From NCBI GenBank assembly GCA_024235415.1, contig JACKML010000013.1, positions 1 through 48,040 of the forward strand: a stretch of 48,040 bases of DNA, in the 5' to 3' direction. The position numbers were made by a program, and so were the translations under genes. This document shows, one piece after another, positions 33,239 to 41,999 of this stretch. The notes under the pieces are model-generated. The model was not told the origin of the DNA. It ran no database searches and was given only the letters and a program-made list of their open reading frames with translations. The stretch is from Chromatiaceae bacterium. GTDB lineage: Bacteria; Pseudomonadota; Gammaproteobacteria; Chromatiales; Chromatiaceae. The first letter of the stretch is position 1, and each line of letters starts with the position of its first letter.

Positions 33239-34693
33239 TCAGTCGCGCAGATAAGCGCGCAGGCGGTCCACCACTTCGGCCGCCGGCAGGCCATGGGCAA
33301 ACTTGGTAATGAACTCCGCGTTGCGCCCGAGCAGGTAAAGACTGGCGGTGTGATCCATGGTGTAACGCGCCGCATCACCGCTTTCGGCGGGCACCAGCTC
33401 GTATCGCGCACGGAACAGCTCGGCGGTGCGCCTGGTGATCTCGGGATTTGCCGACAGGCCCAGCATGCGTGGGTGGAAATAGGTCACGTACTCACCCAGC
33501 AGCTGAGGCGTGTCGCGCTGCGGATCGACAGTGATGAATATCGGCTGGATCTCATCGGCCTCGGCACCGAGCATCTTGAGGGCCCTGGCCATCACCGCCA
33601 GCGAGGTCGGGCAGATGTCGGGACACGAGGTATAACCGAAATAGATCAGCTGCAGTTTTCCCTGAAAATCGGCCTGCGTCACGCTGCGTCCATATTGGTC
33701 CATCATCGCGTAGCGCGGCCGGAGACGGTCCGGCGAGCGCGACACGTCGGGGGCCTCGAACGTGTCGGAAGACGCCGTAGGGGGCTTAAGCTTGCGCACG
33801 CAGTCCGAGATTGCCGAGAAATTGTTGCGCATCAGATCGACGTACAGATCCGCGCCGGCCGGCAGACCGGCACCCAGAGAATCGAGCTCGACCACTTCGG
33901 CCCCGGTGCCATCGATCAGCAGATCGAGGTACGGCTCCTGCAGCCCCTTCTCGGTAAACACACACGAGGCGCCGACCGCGAGGACCCTGCCATGGGTCGC
34001 CAGCAGCCGTGCGGTATCGGTCGACTCCGCCCCATTGACATCGACTACCGAGCCCGCGACGTGCATCGCATAGGCCTGCTCGAAGTATTGATGGGTGTCG
34101 TGATAGAAAAACACCGGCGCCCCGCTGACATCGCGGTAGCCGAACTCCATCACCCGATCGATCACTGAGAGGGCCTCGGCCATCCGCTGCCAGTTGCGTT
34201 CATAGGCGGACGCACGGTCCGGGTCGATATCGATCATCAGTTCGGCAAAGCCGTCAAGCAGGATCAGCATGTTGCGGCTGTCCAGCCAGAAGAAAGGATC
34301 GCGTTTTGTCTCATCCTGACGCGCCGGCAGCACCTTCAGCAACTCGCTTGCCAGGACCTCGAACTCGCGGCCGTGCGGCCTGGCCTGCGCCAACGACGCC
34401 GCCAGTCCCGGCTCCAGTTCCGGACCCGACCAGATCAGGATATCGGCTTTTTCGATGGCCTCTGCCTGCGCCGAGTCGGGATGAAACTCCCAAGGCACAG
34501 TGCTGCCATCGATCAGAAGGACGGGGTCGGCAATGCCGCGCATCAGACCTGCGAGCAACGAATGCAACGGCTTGATGCTGACCACCACACGAGGAATCTC
34601 GGATGCACACACGGCACCGCTCAGCATCAGCACGCAGAGCATGATGGGGATGTGCCTGGCAGCCAGTCGCGTCACTTGTGCGGTCGACCTCAT
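33239..34693 (-). CDS. Fusion of a ZnuA-type metal-binding protein and a SCO/SenC copper chaperone
   Basis: A 484-residue periplasmic protein from ATG 34693 (signal peptide ending near VCASE). Residues about 35-300 match the ZnuA/TroA cluster A-1 metal-binding fold (SIKPLHSLLAGLM, WSGPELEPGL, FYHDTHQYF, CVFTEKGLQEPYLD). Residues about 325-484 are a SCO1/SenC thioredoxin-like domain with C357, C361 (SCPDICPTS) and H448 (MDHTASLYL). The ZnuA region that normally has S-x-H-D-Y reads TVPWEF, so the usual second His is missing, although a His follows four residues later. A copper-delivery role for nir/nos enzymes is likely but not shown. Confidence 0.85.
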   Translation of the reverse strand: MRSTAQVTRLAARHIPIMLCVLMLSGAVCASEIPRVVVSIKPLHSLLAGLMRGIADPVLLIDGSTVPWEFHPDSAQAEAIEKADILIWSGPELEPGLAASLAQARPHGREFEVLASELLKVLPARQDETKRDPFFWLDSRNMLILLDGFAELMIDIDPDRASAYERNWQRMAEALSVIDRVMEFGYRDVSGAPVFFYHDTHQYFEQAYAMHVAGSVVDVNGAESTDTARLLATHGRVLAVGASCVFTEKGLQEPYLDLLIDGTGAEVVELDSLGAGLPAGADLYVDLMRNNFSAISDCVRKLKPPTASSDTFEAPDVSRSPDRLRPRYAMMDQYGRSVTQADFQGKLQLIYFGYTSCPDICPTSLAVMARALKMLGAEADEIQPIFITVDPQRDTPQLLGEYVTYFHPRMLGLSANPEITRRTAELFRARYELVPAESGDAARYTMDHTASLYLLGRNAEFITKFAHGLPAAEVVDRLRAYLRD

Positions 34694-34727
34694 GCGAATC
34701 CTCGGGGGGGGTAGGTGGTCGGAGCGG

Positions 34728-35066
34728 CTACTTTGCCGCGAATGCCTCGGCCATACGGTCGATCTGGTGCCCGACCTGCCGCTCCAGGCTTTCGTGCGGC
34801 GGACAGCCATCACCGCTTCTGACAAACGCGAGGAAGGCATCGTTGGTCGCCTGGTCGAACGCCAGGCCGAAGCTGCGTTCCTTCGGGGCGTGATCCACCA
34901 CCGCCGCCTTCATGCGCCTTACCTGGTCGAGATACTTGCACTGCAATGCGACGCCATTGAGTTCCCCCAATGCGCTCACTGCCTGGTACCGCGCGTCCTC
35001 ATTCGCCAACGCCGTGGCGGAAACCGTAAAGGCCAGGTACATCACGCCATATCGAAACATCTTCAT
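34728..35066 (-). CDS. Small secreted protein of unknown function
   Basis: A 112-residue protein with a signal peptide (MKMFRYGVMYLAFTVSATALAN). It has a conserved-looking pair of Cys (LQCKYL near residue 43 and DGCPPH near 88) and a basic middle. It lies 34 bases upstream of the ZnuA-SCO gene and reads the same way, so the pair are probably one unit. No family was recognised; a copper-related or redox role is only suggested by context. Start ATG 35066; an inner ATG at 35060 is possible. Confidence 0.6.
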   Translation of the reverse strand: MKMFRYGVMYLAFTVSATALANEDARYQAVSALGELNGVALQCKYLDQVRRMKAAVVDHAPKERSFGLAFDQATNDAFLAFVRSGDGCPPHESLERQVGHQIDRMAEAFAAK

Positions 35067-35128
35067 CGGCTGGATCAAATCAGTAACCTCAGTGGAAGGA
35101 ATCCTAACGAAAAACCCTTTGGCCGGAC

Positions 35129-35142
35129 TTGGCCAAAATCAA
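35129..35142. promoter_or_regulatory. Weak Fnr-like half site
   Basis: TTGGCCAAAATCAA has one full half-site (ATCAA) and three of five bases in the other. It lies 63 bases before the small secreted-protein gene. Confidence 0.3.
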
Positions 35143-35199
35143 GCGGCAGGCGACGGGCCACGACATCCCCGGCTTACTCCACGACCACCCGCAACACGC

Positions 35200-35973
35200 T
35201 CAGTGATCGGGATTGTCCTGACTGGCCGGGATCGGCATCGGCGGCGGCGCGACGAGCAAGTTGCCGAAATCCACAGGGGTATCGAAACGGGCATTGGAAA
35301 AATCGGCGCCTTTGGTGTCGGCACCACTGAAACGCGCATTCTGCAGATCGGCCCCATTGAGTTGCGTACGCACCATGAGTGCGTCCGAAAAATCGGCGTC
35401 TGCGGCTGCCGCGCCGGTCAGCCGGCTGTGGGACAGATCGGCACCACGAAACACTGCACCCATCGCGACCATACGCATCAGGTTGACGCGGCGCAGGGTT
35501 GCCCCGGTGAGATCCGCTTCCTCCATCTCGATGTCTTTCATGTAGGCCTGTGTGAACTCGGCCTCATGCGCATGGATGCCGTTCATCAAGGCACCGAACA
35601 GGTTAGTCTTGAACAGACGCGCATCGTCGAGGTTGGCCCCATCGGCAACCACGTGAAACAGGTCTGCATGACTCAGGTCCGCTTCGCCAAGCTGGGCCTC
35701 GATCAATTTGACCCAGCGCATATCTGCCTTTCGCAGATCGGCGCCGCGCAGGTCCGCCTGCGAAAGATCGGCGTTGCTCAGATTCACCCCCCGCAGATCG
35801 ACCGCACGCAGATCGGCGCCAGCCAGTTTGCGGCCGGACAGGTCGCAGTGCCGCAGATCTGTCTTTGACGCGGGACGATCACAGTCACCTTTCGCCATCG
35901 GATCAGCGATTGACGGAAACGACGCGATCAGCGCGCCGAGCGCATACAGGGCACCAACGGCTGATCTAGTCAT
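35200..35973 (-). CDS. Pentapeptide-repeat protein, secreted
   Basis: A 257-residue protein with a signal peptide (MTRSAVGALYALGALIAS...) and about 30 A(D/N)LxX pentapeptide repeats (for example LRGADLRKADM, LSHADLFHV, FSGADTKGADF). They would form a right-handed quadrilateral beta-helix. The start overlaps the stop of the diheme cytochrome gene, so it is in the nir operon. Pentapeptide proteins have structural or binding roles, and no catalytic residues are seen. Its part in heme d1 or nitrite chemistry is unknown. Confidence 0.85.
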   Translation of the reverse strand: MTRSAVGALYALGALIASFPSIADPMAKGDCDRPASKTDLRHCDLSGRKLAGADLRAVDLRGVNLSNADLSQADLRGADLRKADMRWVKLIEAQLGEADLSHADLFHVVADGANLDDARLFKTNLFGALMNGIHAHEAEFTQAYMKDIEMEEADLTGATLRRVNLMRMVAMGAVFRGADLSHSRLTGAAAADADFSDALMVRTQLNGADLQNARFSGADTKGADFSNARFDTPVDFGNLLVAPPPMPIPASQDNPDH

Positions 35974-36649
35974 CGAGCGTCGAGACATAGGCAAAAATGT
36001 CCTGCAGTTCCTGCTTGGCGAAATCGCCGAGAAGGGAATCATCGGGCGCACTCGGGTCATGGATGCGGATCTTCGCAATATACTTGTCAACCTGTCGCCA
36101 CAGGTAATTCGTGTACTGGCCCGCCAACAGCGGCACGGCATCTTTCACGTCACCGCGCCCGTCACGGCCATGGCACGAGGCACACTCGCGTTTGTACAGC
36201 TTTTCGCCCGCTGCCACATCACCCTCGGCGCGTGCTATCTGGATCACGCGCTTAGCCTCTTCGAGCCGCGCCAGGGCGTCAAATCCAGGCGCGCTTTCGT
36301 CAATCACAGACATCCGGTTCGGCAACTCGATGCGCGTCAGGTAGGCCGAAATATCCTGAATATCGGCATCCGGCATCTGTCGCTCATCGATGTACTCGAC
36401 CATCGCCAGATTGGGCCGTTTGCGCTCGCGGAACAACACCAGCTGGTCAACCAGAAACTGGTACGGCTGACCGGCGATTCTCGGGTATTCACCCTGTTTG
36501 CCGCCCTCGCCGTACACGCCGTGGCAACCGGCACACAGCTCGTTGATTTCCTCACCGTTGTCCATATCCGGCTCGCGCTCTTGCGCATACGCAGCCATCA
36601 GAGACGACAGGCCCAGCACAACCAACACACGCAGCGGCTTACAGGACAT
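35966..36649 (-). CDS. Diheme cytochrome c, nir operon
   Basis: A 227-residue periplasmic cytochrome with a signal peptide (MSCKPLRVLVVLGLSS...) and two heme sites, CAGCH (near 37) and CASCH (near 152), in a c4/cytochrome c553-like two-domain layout. GAGGTGGG a few bases upstream of ATG 36649 supports the start. It is a candidate electron donor to NirS or NirN. Confidence 0.88.
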   Translation of the reverse strand: MSCKPLRVLVVLGLSSLMAAYAQEREPDMDNGEEINELCAGCHGVYGEGGKQGEYPRIAGQPYQFLVDQLVLFRERKRPNLAMVEYIDERQMPDADIQDISAYLTRIELPNRMSVIDESAPGFDALARLEEAKRVIQIARAEGDVAAGEKLYKRECASCHGRDGRGDVKDAVPLLAGQYTNYLWRQVDKYIAKIRIHDPSAPDDSLLGDFAKQELQDIFAYVSTLDD

Positions 36650-36723
36650 GAACCCACCTCGTATCACGCGCATAGGCGGCGCAAGCAAAACCAACAAAGC
36701 GAATGGCTGCAGGCATCTCAGTG

Positions 36724-38289
36724 TCAGTGACTGGTGCCGGCAGATCGGGTGATCTTGTTGTGGACATTGTACTTTCCGGACGGTTTGACCATCGGCAGGC
36801 GCTTGCGTTCCTCCAGCGTCGCCGCATCGTAGATCACGACGGCACCATCCATCTCCCAGATACTCAACAGCGCATGGCGACCATCCTTGTCGAACTCGAC
36901 ATGTGCGGCCGTCTTGCCCGGCGCCGGCTGCAGCGTCTTGACGATCTCCAGCGTCTGCTTGTCTATGACGTGGACCTTGTCCTTGTTTGGCCCGAAGAAC
37001 ACGTCAACCCAGGCGTAGCGGCTGTTCTCATGGCTGCGCATGAAGAAACCGGGACCTTCGGTCGGGATCTCCTTGATCGTGTCCCAGGTCTGCATGTCGA
37101 TCACGCTGACAGCGGCTTTTTTCAGGTTCGGCGTCACCATCACGGTGCGCCCCTGGTACTCCCAGGTAATCCCCGACGCCAGGTGCGGCATCCCCGGAAG
37201 GTCGAGCTTGCGCGTCACCCGCCCCAGGTCGAGATCGACGACCTGCGCATGCCCCTCGCGCGAGGCGCCGATCAGCGTGACGTAGTCCTGGCTGAACATG
37301 AAGTCGTCGAGGAAATCATCGACCTTGATGCGGCGCACCGGAAACTGTTTGAGCGCACGGTCCTCGCCGGAATCGGTACGGTAGTCGTGCATCCACTCGC
37401 CAAAACCGCGAGGTGGGTGGTCCTCGTAGTTGATCTCCCAGACCTCGGGGATATCTTTCAGCGCAGCGACAAAACTGTGGCGGGGATCCGCGGTATACAC
37501 CGCACTCACCCGCGACGTCTTGCCGGTGTCGTCATGAACATCGATCAGCTTCAGTGGGCGCAGCTCGCCGGCATCCAGCAGCACCAGGCTGTGTGGAAGG
37601 TAGTTCGCAACCATGAGGTAACGGCCATCGTCCGACACCGCGAGATTGCGGGCGTTGATCCCGGCACGCACCTCGGCCACCGTCTGCAGGCCCCACATGT
37701 CGAATTTGCTGACCCATCCGTCGCGCGACAGGAAATACACGAAGCGGCCATCCGGCGAATACTTGGGTCCGCCATGCACCGCGTACTGCGTCTTGAAACG
37801 GTGGATCGGCTCCATGCGGTCGCCGTCGAGCACGCTGGCATGGTGATCACCGAGCTCGACGACGATGAACATGTTCATCGGATCGGCATCGTGCACCGGC
37901 GCTTTGACCAGATCGGCAGGCGCCACCGGCACCTTGCGGCTGGCCTCGATCTGCTCCACACCCCAGCCCGGCACCGCGGGCAGCGGCGTGTAGATGTATT
38001 CGACCAGACGCTCGATCGCCGCCTTGTCGAGCACTGCTCCCAGGGCCGGCATCTGTGTCGCAGGCCGACCCTCGGCGATCACCTTGGCTGCCTCGGTCTT
38101 GCGCACCCGGGTCAGGTTTTCCGGCAACAGCGCCGGCCCCATCAGCCCGAGACGGTCTGCACCATGACACTGCGCACAGTGTTGCAGATACAGCGCCGCG
38201 GTCTCGTCGGCATGAATCATTGGCGATGCGCACAGCAGCGGCATCGCGAACGCTGCAAGCAACAGCGCCTTGCGGGTCGGGGACATCAT
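36724..38289 (-). CDS. nirN: NirN, c-type cytochrome / heme d1 biosynthesis dehydrogenase
   Basis: A 521-residue periplasmic protein with a signal peptide, a heme c site CAQCH (38-42) and an eight-bladed propeller like that of NirS. It carries His candidates for d1 binding (YAVHGGPKYS and GMPHLASG). NirN catalyses the last step of heme d1 synthesis, oxidation of dihydro-heme d1, and passes it to NirS. It is shorter than NirS here and lacks its final C-terminal end. It lies in a contiguous nir operon and overlaps the next gene upstream by four bases. Confidence 0.88.
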   Translation of the reverse strand: MMSPTRKALLLAAFAMPLLCASPMIHADETAALYLQHCAQCHGADRLGLMGPALLPENLTRVRKTEAAKVIAEGRPATQMPALGAVLDKAAIERLVEYIYTPLPAVPGWGVEQIEASRKVPVAPADLVKAPVHDADPMNMFIVVELGDHHASVLDGDRMEPIHRFKTQYAVHGGPKYSPDGRFVYFLSRDGWVSKFDMWGLQTVAEVRAGINARNLAVSDDGRYLMVANYLPHSLVLLDAGELRPLKLIDVHDDTGKTSRVSAVYTADPRHSFVAALKDIPEVWEINYEDHPPRGFGEWMHDYRTDSGEDRALKQFPVRRIKVDDFLDDFMFSQDYVTLIGASREGHAQVVDLDLGRVTRKLDLPGMPHLASGITWEYQGRTVMVTPNLKKAAVSVIDMQTWDTIKEIPTEGPGFFMRSHENSRYAWVDVFFGPNKDKVHVIDKQTLEIVKTLQPAPGKTAAHVEFDKDGRHALLSIWEMDGAVVIYDAATLEERKRLPMVKPSGKYNVHNKITRSAGTSH

Positions 38290-38747
38290 GGCTCCAGGTC
38301 GATGCGGTAGGCGGCGTGACAGGCGACGCAGTTGTTCATCAGCGCCACCAGTTCCGGCAGCACCTGGCTGGTGTCGCCGAACTGTTGCACGTTCAGGGCA
38401 AGCTGGTCGAACCGGCCGTGGGTATCAAAGCCGAGGCGCTTGAAGGGCAGCGGCAGTTTTCCAACCAGGCTGGCGGGCACGCTGTGCTGCGCCGGCGCCC
38501 CTGCGAGGCGTGCTGCTGCAGCCACCGCCGCCGGGTCCTGCTTCACCACGCCTTCGGTAATCGCCTGCACGGCGGCAAGGAAGCCCCGCATCTCCGTCAA
38601 TACCAAGTCGCGTTCACCCGGCGCCAACAGGATCGCGGTACGACCATCGCTGGCCGGGGCCGTGGTGCCACGCACCACGAACAGGTACACAAGTACCGAC
38701 ACGGCAACCGTGAGTATCAACACCAGGGACCAACAGATTCGATGCAT
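38286..38747 (-). CDS. Membrane-anchored c'-like monoheme cytochrome
   Basis: A 153-residue protein with an N-terminal transmembrane helix (about residues 5-25) and a four-helix-type domain with the only CxxCH (CVACH) close to the C-terminus. That is the heme position in class II cytochromes c' and c556. It lies between nirN and nirJ with overlaps at both ends. An NO-binding or electron-transfer role is possible. Confidence 0.8.
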   Translation of the reverse strand: MHRICWSLVLILTVAVSVLVYLFVVRGTTAPASDGRTAILLAPGERDLVLTEMRGFLAAVQAITEGVVKQDPAAVAAAARLAGAPAQHSVPASLVGKLPLPFKRLGFDTHGRFDQLALNVQQFGDTSQVLPELVALMNNCVACHAAYRIDLEP

Positions 38748-38758
38748 GATGCAAACTC

Positions 38759-39967
38759 TCAAGCGGCCGGTCGGCCGCGCCCCTCGTAGGGTCTGACCAG
38801 GAGGCGTTCGCCACCCTCATCCACGCCGATCTCCTCGTCGCTGAGATAGCATCCGGGGTCTTCGGCCCAGAAATTGCCAGTGAGCTGCCAGGCCCGGGTG
38901 CGGCTGTTACCGCCACAGATCGACAGGTGGCGACACTCGGCGCAACGACCTTCGACCGGCCGGCGGGCCAGCTTCAGTCCGGCCATCAGCGGGTCGGACG
39001 TATCTTCCCAGATCTCCGAAAACGGCCTGTCCTTGACACTGCCCAGACCGTAGTCCCACCACATGGTGTCAGGGTGGACACCGCCGAGGTTGTCGATATT
39101 GGCGATATTGATACCCGAGGAGTTGCCGCCCCAGCGTTCGAGCATTGCCTGCAGACGCTCACTCTGCGCCGGCAGATTGCGTTCCACCCATTGCGTCAGA
39201 TAGGCACCGTCTGCATCGTTGTTACCGGTGACGAACTCCTTGGGATCACCGCCGACAATGTGGTTCCAGCAGGTGTCGAACAACAGGTCCATTGCGGCAC
39301 GGGTCATCTGGTGGTGCGCATCGTCACCGCGGTTCTTGTTGCCGCGTCCGGCGTAGTTCAGGTGTGAAAGATAGAATTTGTCGAGCCCCTCGTCGTCGAG
39401 CAGCTGCAACAGCTCCGGCAGATCGCGCGCATTGTCGCGGGTCAGCGTGAAACGCAAGCCCACCTTGATACCGACGTCGCGGCACAGACGGATACCTCGC
39501 AGGGACTCGTCGAAGGCGCCGTCACGGCGACGGAAGCGGTCATGGACCTCGCGCATGCCGTCCAGGCTGACGCCGACGTAGTCGTAGCCGACGGCGGCTA
39601 TCTGCTCGATGTTGTCTTTATCGATCAGGGTGCCGTTGCTCGACAACCCGACATAGAAACCCATTGCCTTGGCGCGGTGCGAAATCTCGAAAATATCGGG
39701 GCGCATCAGCGGCTCACCACCGGACAGAATCAATACCGGCACCCCATACTGTTTGAGATCGTCCATCACCTCGTAGACCTGTTCGGTCGACAACTCTCCC
39801 GGAAAGTCCTTGTCGGCCGATGTCGCATAGCAGTGTTTGCAGGTCAGGTTGCAGCGCCGGATCAGGTTCCAGATCACCACCGGACCGGTCGGGGCGGCCA
39901 CCTGCGGCCTGGTCGGCGGCGCCGCGGGATTGGCAAGTGCCTGCATGTAGCGGGTCAGTCGAAACAT
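38759..39967 (-). CDS. nirJ: NirJ, radical SAM heme d1 biosynthesis protein
   Basis: A 402-residue radical SAM protein. CNLTCKHC gives the [4Fe-4S] cysteines C39, C43 and C46, and a second, SPASM-like cluster (CAECRHLSICGGN...CYL) lies near the C-terminus. NirJ removes propionate side chains of didecarboxysiroheme on the way to heme d1. Start ATG 39967. Confidence 0.92.
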   Translation of the reverse strand: MFRLTRYMQALANPAAPPTRPQVAAPTGPVVIWNLIRRCNLTCKHCYATSADKDFPGELSTEQVYEVMDDLKQYGVPVLILSGGEPLMRPDIFEISHRAKAMGFYVGLSSNGTLIDKDNIEQIAAVGYDYVGVSLDGMREVHDRFRRRDGAFDESLRGIRLCRDVGIKVGLRFTLTRDNARDLPELLQLLDDEGLDKFYLSHLNYAGRGNKNRGDDAHHQMTRAAMDLLFDTCWNHIVGGDPKEFVTGNNDADGAYLTQWVERNLPAQSERLQAMLERWGGNSSGINIANIDNLGGVHPDTMWWDYGLGSVKDRPFSEIWEDTSDPLMAGLKLARRPVEGRCAECRHLSICGGNSRTRAWQLTGNFWAEDPGCYLSDEEIGVDEGGERLLVRPYEGRGRPAA

Positions 39968-39977
39968 GGCATAAACC

Positions 39978-40970
39978 TCAAGCGGCCAGACGCAGGCCGG
40001 TTTTTTTCAGAACTTCGCTGCTGAACAGCACATCGTGCGCACGGCAGTGCGGGCCCAGTATGGCCGCAACACGTTCGGCCTTTGCCGACACCTCGTCGCG
40101 TCCCCGCCCGTGCACCATCGCAAACAGGTTGTAGGGCCAGACACCGGGGTAGCGCGGCCGCAGATAGGAATGGCTGACAAAATCGAGTGCGCCGACCTGT
40201 TCACCCAGCTCGATCGCGATATCGTCCGGCACGTCCCAGACCGTCATGCCGTTACCGCGCAGGCCGAGCCGGTAGTGATTGGGGACCGCGCCGATGCGGC
40301 GGATGGCGCCGCTGTCGAGCATGCTCTGCATGCGATCGGCGACCTCTGCCGGTGCCAGGCCGAGCTGCCCGCCGAGTTCGACCAGCGGCTCCTCGACAAT
40401 CGGCAGGCCCGCCTGCGTGGCCCCGATGATGCGATAGTCGACTGCATCCAGTGCATGTGGCGCATGCTGCGGCTGGTAGGCCAACGGGACCGGCACCGTA
40501 TCCACCACGCCCTGTTCGTCCAGCGCCAGCCAGAGCCCCAGGTAGAACTCGTGCTGTTTCGGAAAGTTGAAGACCTGGAGCCCGGTCGCCTCGCCGATCT
40601 CGCGCAGCGCGCTATCGACCCCTTCCGGGGTTGGCGCAGCGATCACAAACCACATGTTCAGGGCATGTTCACGCCGGTAGTTGTGCGCAACCGCCGGCAG
40701 TGCATTGACCTGGGCGGCGACATCGGCAAAACGCTCGGCCGGGGCCTTCAGCGCCGCCAGCGTCTGCCCGCCTCCGAGGCGCGAGGCATCGTAGATAGGT
40801 CCGAACCGGCTCAACTGCCCTGTCTCCAGCAGCGAGCGAACCAGGCCGAGCATCGAACCCTCGTCCGTACCCAGCGCATCTGCCAGACGGGCAAAAGGCC
40901 GGGCCTCAGTGACGGGAAACCCGCCCTGACAATGGTTGATGAAGGCGCGTGCAAACCCGGACAGCGCCAT
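39978..40970 (-). CDS. Fused two-domain siroheme decarboxylase subunit (NirD/G-type plus NirL/H-type)
   Basis: A 330-residue protein made of two Lrp/AsnC-type halves. The first (about 1-165) is D/G-like and the second (about 175-330) is L/H-like (GLRGNGMTVWDVPDD, RYPGVWPYNLFAMVHGRGRDE). It decarboxylates siroheme in heme d1 synthesis. The order relative to nirF and nirJ suggests that this pair fills the G and H places, while the two single-domain genes fill D and L. The usual names NirDL/NirG/NirH cannot be fixed by sight. The start overlaps the next gene's stop by one base. Confidence 0.85.
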   Translation of the reverse strand: MALSGFARAFINHCQGGFPVTEARPFARLADALGTDEGSMLGLVRSLLETGQLSRFGPIYDASRLGGGQTLAALKAPAERFADVAAQVNALPAVAHNYRREHALNMWFVIAAPTPEGVDSALREIGEATGLQVFNFPKQHEFYLGLWLALDEQGVVDTVPVPLAYQPQHAPHALDAVDYRIIGATQAGLPIVEEPLVELGGQLGLAPAEVADRMQSMLDSGAIRRIGAVPNHYRLGLRGNGMTVWDVPDDIAIELGEQVGALDFVSHSYLRPRYPGVWPYNLFAMVHGRGRDEVSAKAERVAAILGPHCRAHDVLFSSEVLKKTGLRLAA

Positions 40971-41521
40971 CAGCTCGCACCGGCCTCTCGCGAGCGCCCG
41001 ACAGCGGATTCACCGCCGCTGCCATAGCGAGCGCCACGCTGCTTGAAACGACGCTGGCTGAACAGCACATCGTGGGCGATATCACCAAGACCGCAGGTCT
41101 GCACCAGTTCCTCGACACGCGCCAGCACCTGCTCGCGGTCACGACCGTGGATCATCGTGAACAGGTTGTAGGGCCATACCGGCAGACGTCGTGGCCGCCG
41201 ATAACACAGGGTCACGAAAGCAAAACTGCCGAGCTGCTGACCGATGTCATGCACCCGCTCGTCGGGGATGTCCCAGACCACCATCGCGTTGGCACGATAG
41301 CCCAGCTCATGGTGCCGGACCACGACGCCGAAACGCTTGATCACCCCGAGATTCTGCAGCATCCAGAAGCGTGCCATCACCTCGCCCTCGGTCATCCCCA
41401 GGCGGGCACCCAGCTCGGCGAAGGGTCTTGGCACCAGCGGCAGACCATCTTCGACGGCCTGCAGCAGCGCGCGGTCACGCGCGTCGCACTGTGCGGTATC
41501 GCGTTCGTTTGTCAGCTCCAT
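40970..41521 (-). CDS. Siroheme decarboxylase subunit, NirL/NirH type
   Basis: A 183-residue AsnC-type protein from ATG 41521, with the L/H hallmark RFGVVVRHHELGYRANAMVVWDIPDE and WPYNLFTMIHGRDRE. It pairs with the D/G-type protein (41512-41985), which overlaps it. Together with the fused protein the locus has four half-units, as expected for the heme d1 decarboxylase complex. Confidence 0.85.
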   Translation of the reverse strand: MELTNERDTAQCDARDRALLQAVEDGLPLVPRPFAELGARLGMTEGEVMARFWMLQNLGVIKRFGVVVRHHELGYRANAMVVWDIPDERVHDIGQQLGSFAFVTLCYRRPRRLPVWPYNLFTMIHGRDREQVLARVEELVQTCGLGDIAHDVLFSQRRFKQRGARYGSGGESAVGRSREAGAS

Positions 41522-41985
41522 TTGAGTGCAAACCCCAAGTCGATGAAATAGTCTTCGAGCATCGGCAGATCGAGCGGCGTCAGCCCGGTGGCGGCAGCGA
41601 TGTCTGCAAGCACCCGGTCCACCGACGTACGATCGCGTGCGGTGACCACGAACCACAGGTTGTACTCGTGTTCACGCTCATAATTGTGATTGACCTCGGG
41701 AAAGGCACTGACCTGCGCAGCGACCGCCTCGATCCGTCCCGCCGGTACTGCGAGCGCCGCCAGCGTACTCGCCCCGACGCGATTCGGGCGCAGCACCGGA
41801 CCCACCCTGCTCAGCGCACCGATACGCTGGAGGTATTCCAGCCGCTCGATGACCTTGGCCTCATCCGTTCCCAACTGTTCGGCGATCGTGGCGAACGGCT
41901 GCGGGTCGAGCGGAAAATTGTGCTGATAGTCATCCAGCAGGTGCCGGTCGATCGCACTCAGCAACAGGGCCACGTTCGCTGTCAT
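41512..41985 (-). CDS. Siroheme decarboxylase subunit, NirD/NirG type
   Basis: A 157-residue AsnC-type protein of D/G type (ALSRVGPVLRPNRVG, NHNYEREHEYNLWFV). It starts at ATG 41985 and overlaps the following L/H-type gene by ten bases. It partners one of the L/H-type proteins in siroheme decarboxylation. Confidence 0.85.
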   Translation of the reverse strand: MTANVALLLSAIDRHLLDDYQHNFPLDPQPFATIAEQLGTDEAKVIERLEYLQRIGALSRVGPVLRPNRVGASTLAALAVPAGRIEAVAAQVSAFPEVNHNYEREHEYNLWFVVTARDRTSVDRVLADIAAATGLTPLDLPMLEDYFIDLGFALKWS

Positions 41986-41999
41986 GCCGTCACCCCGGG

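Noticed and set aside
35129..35142. Full Fnr site upstream of the small secreted gene
   Set aside because: Only one half-site matches; kept as a weak feature, not as a regulon member.
36703..38310. Long plus-strand open frame opposite nirN (535 codons)
   Set aside because: A shadow of nirN; the product is rich in His/Arg/Asp with no domain.
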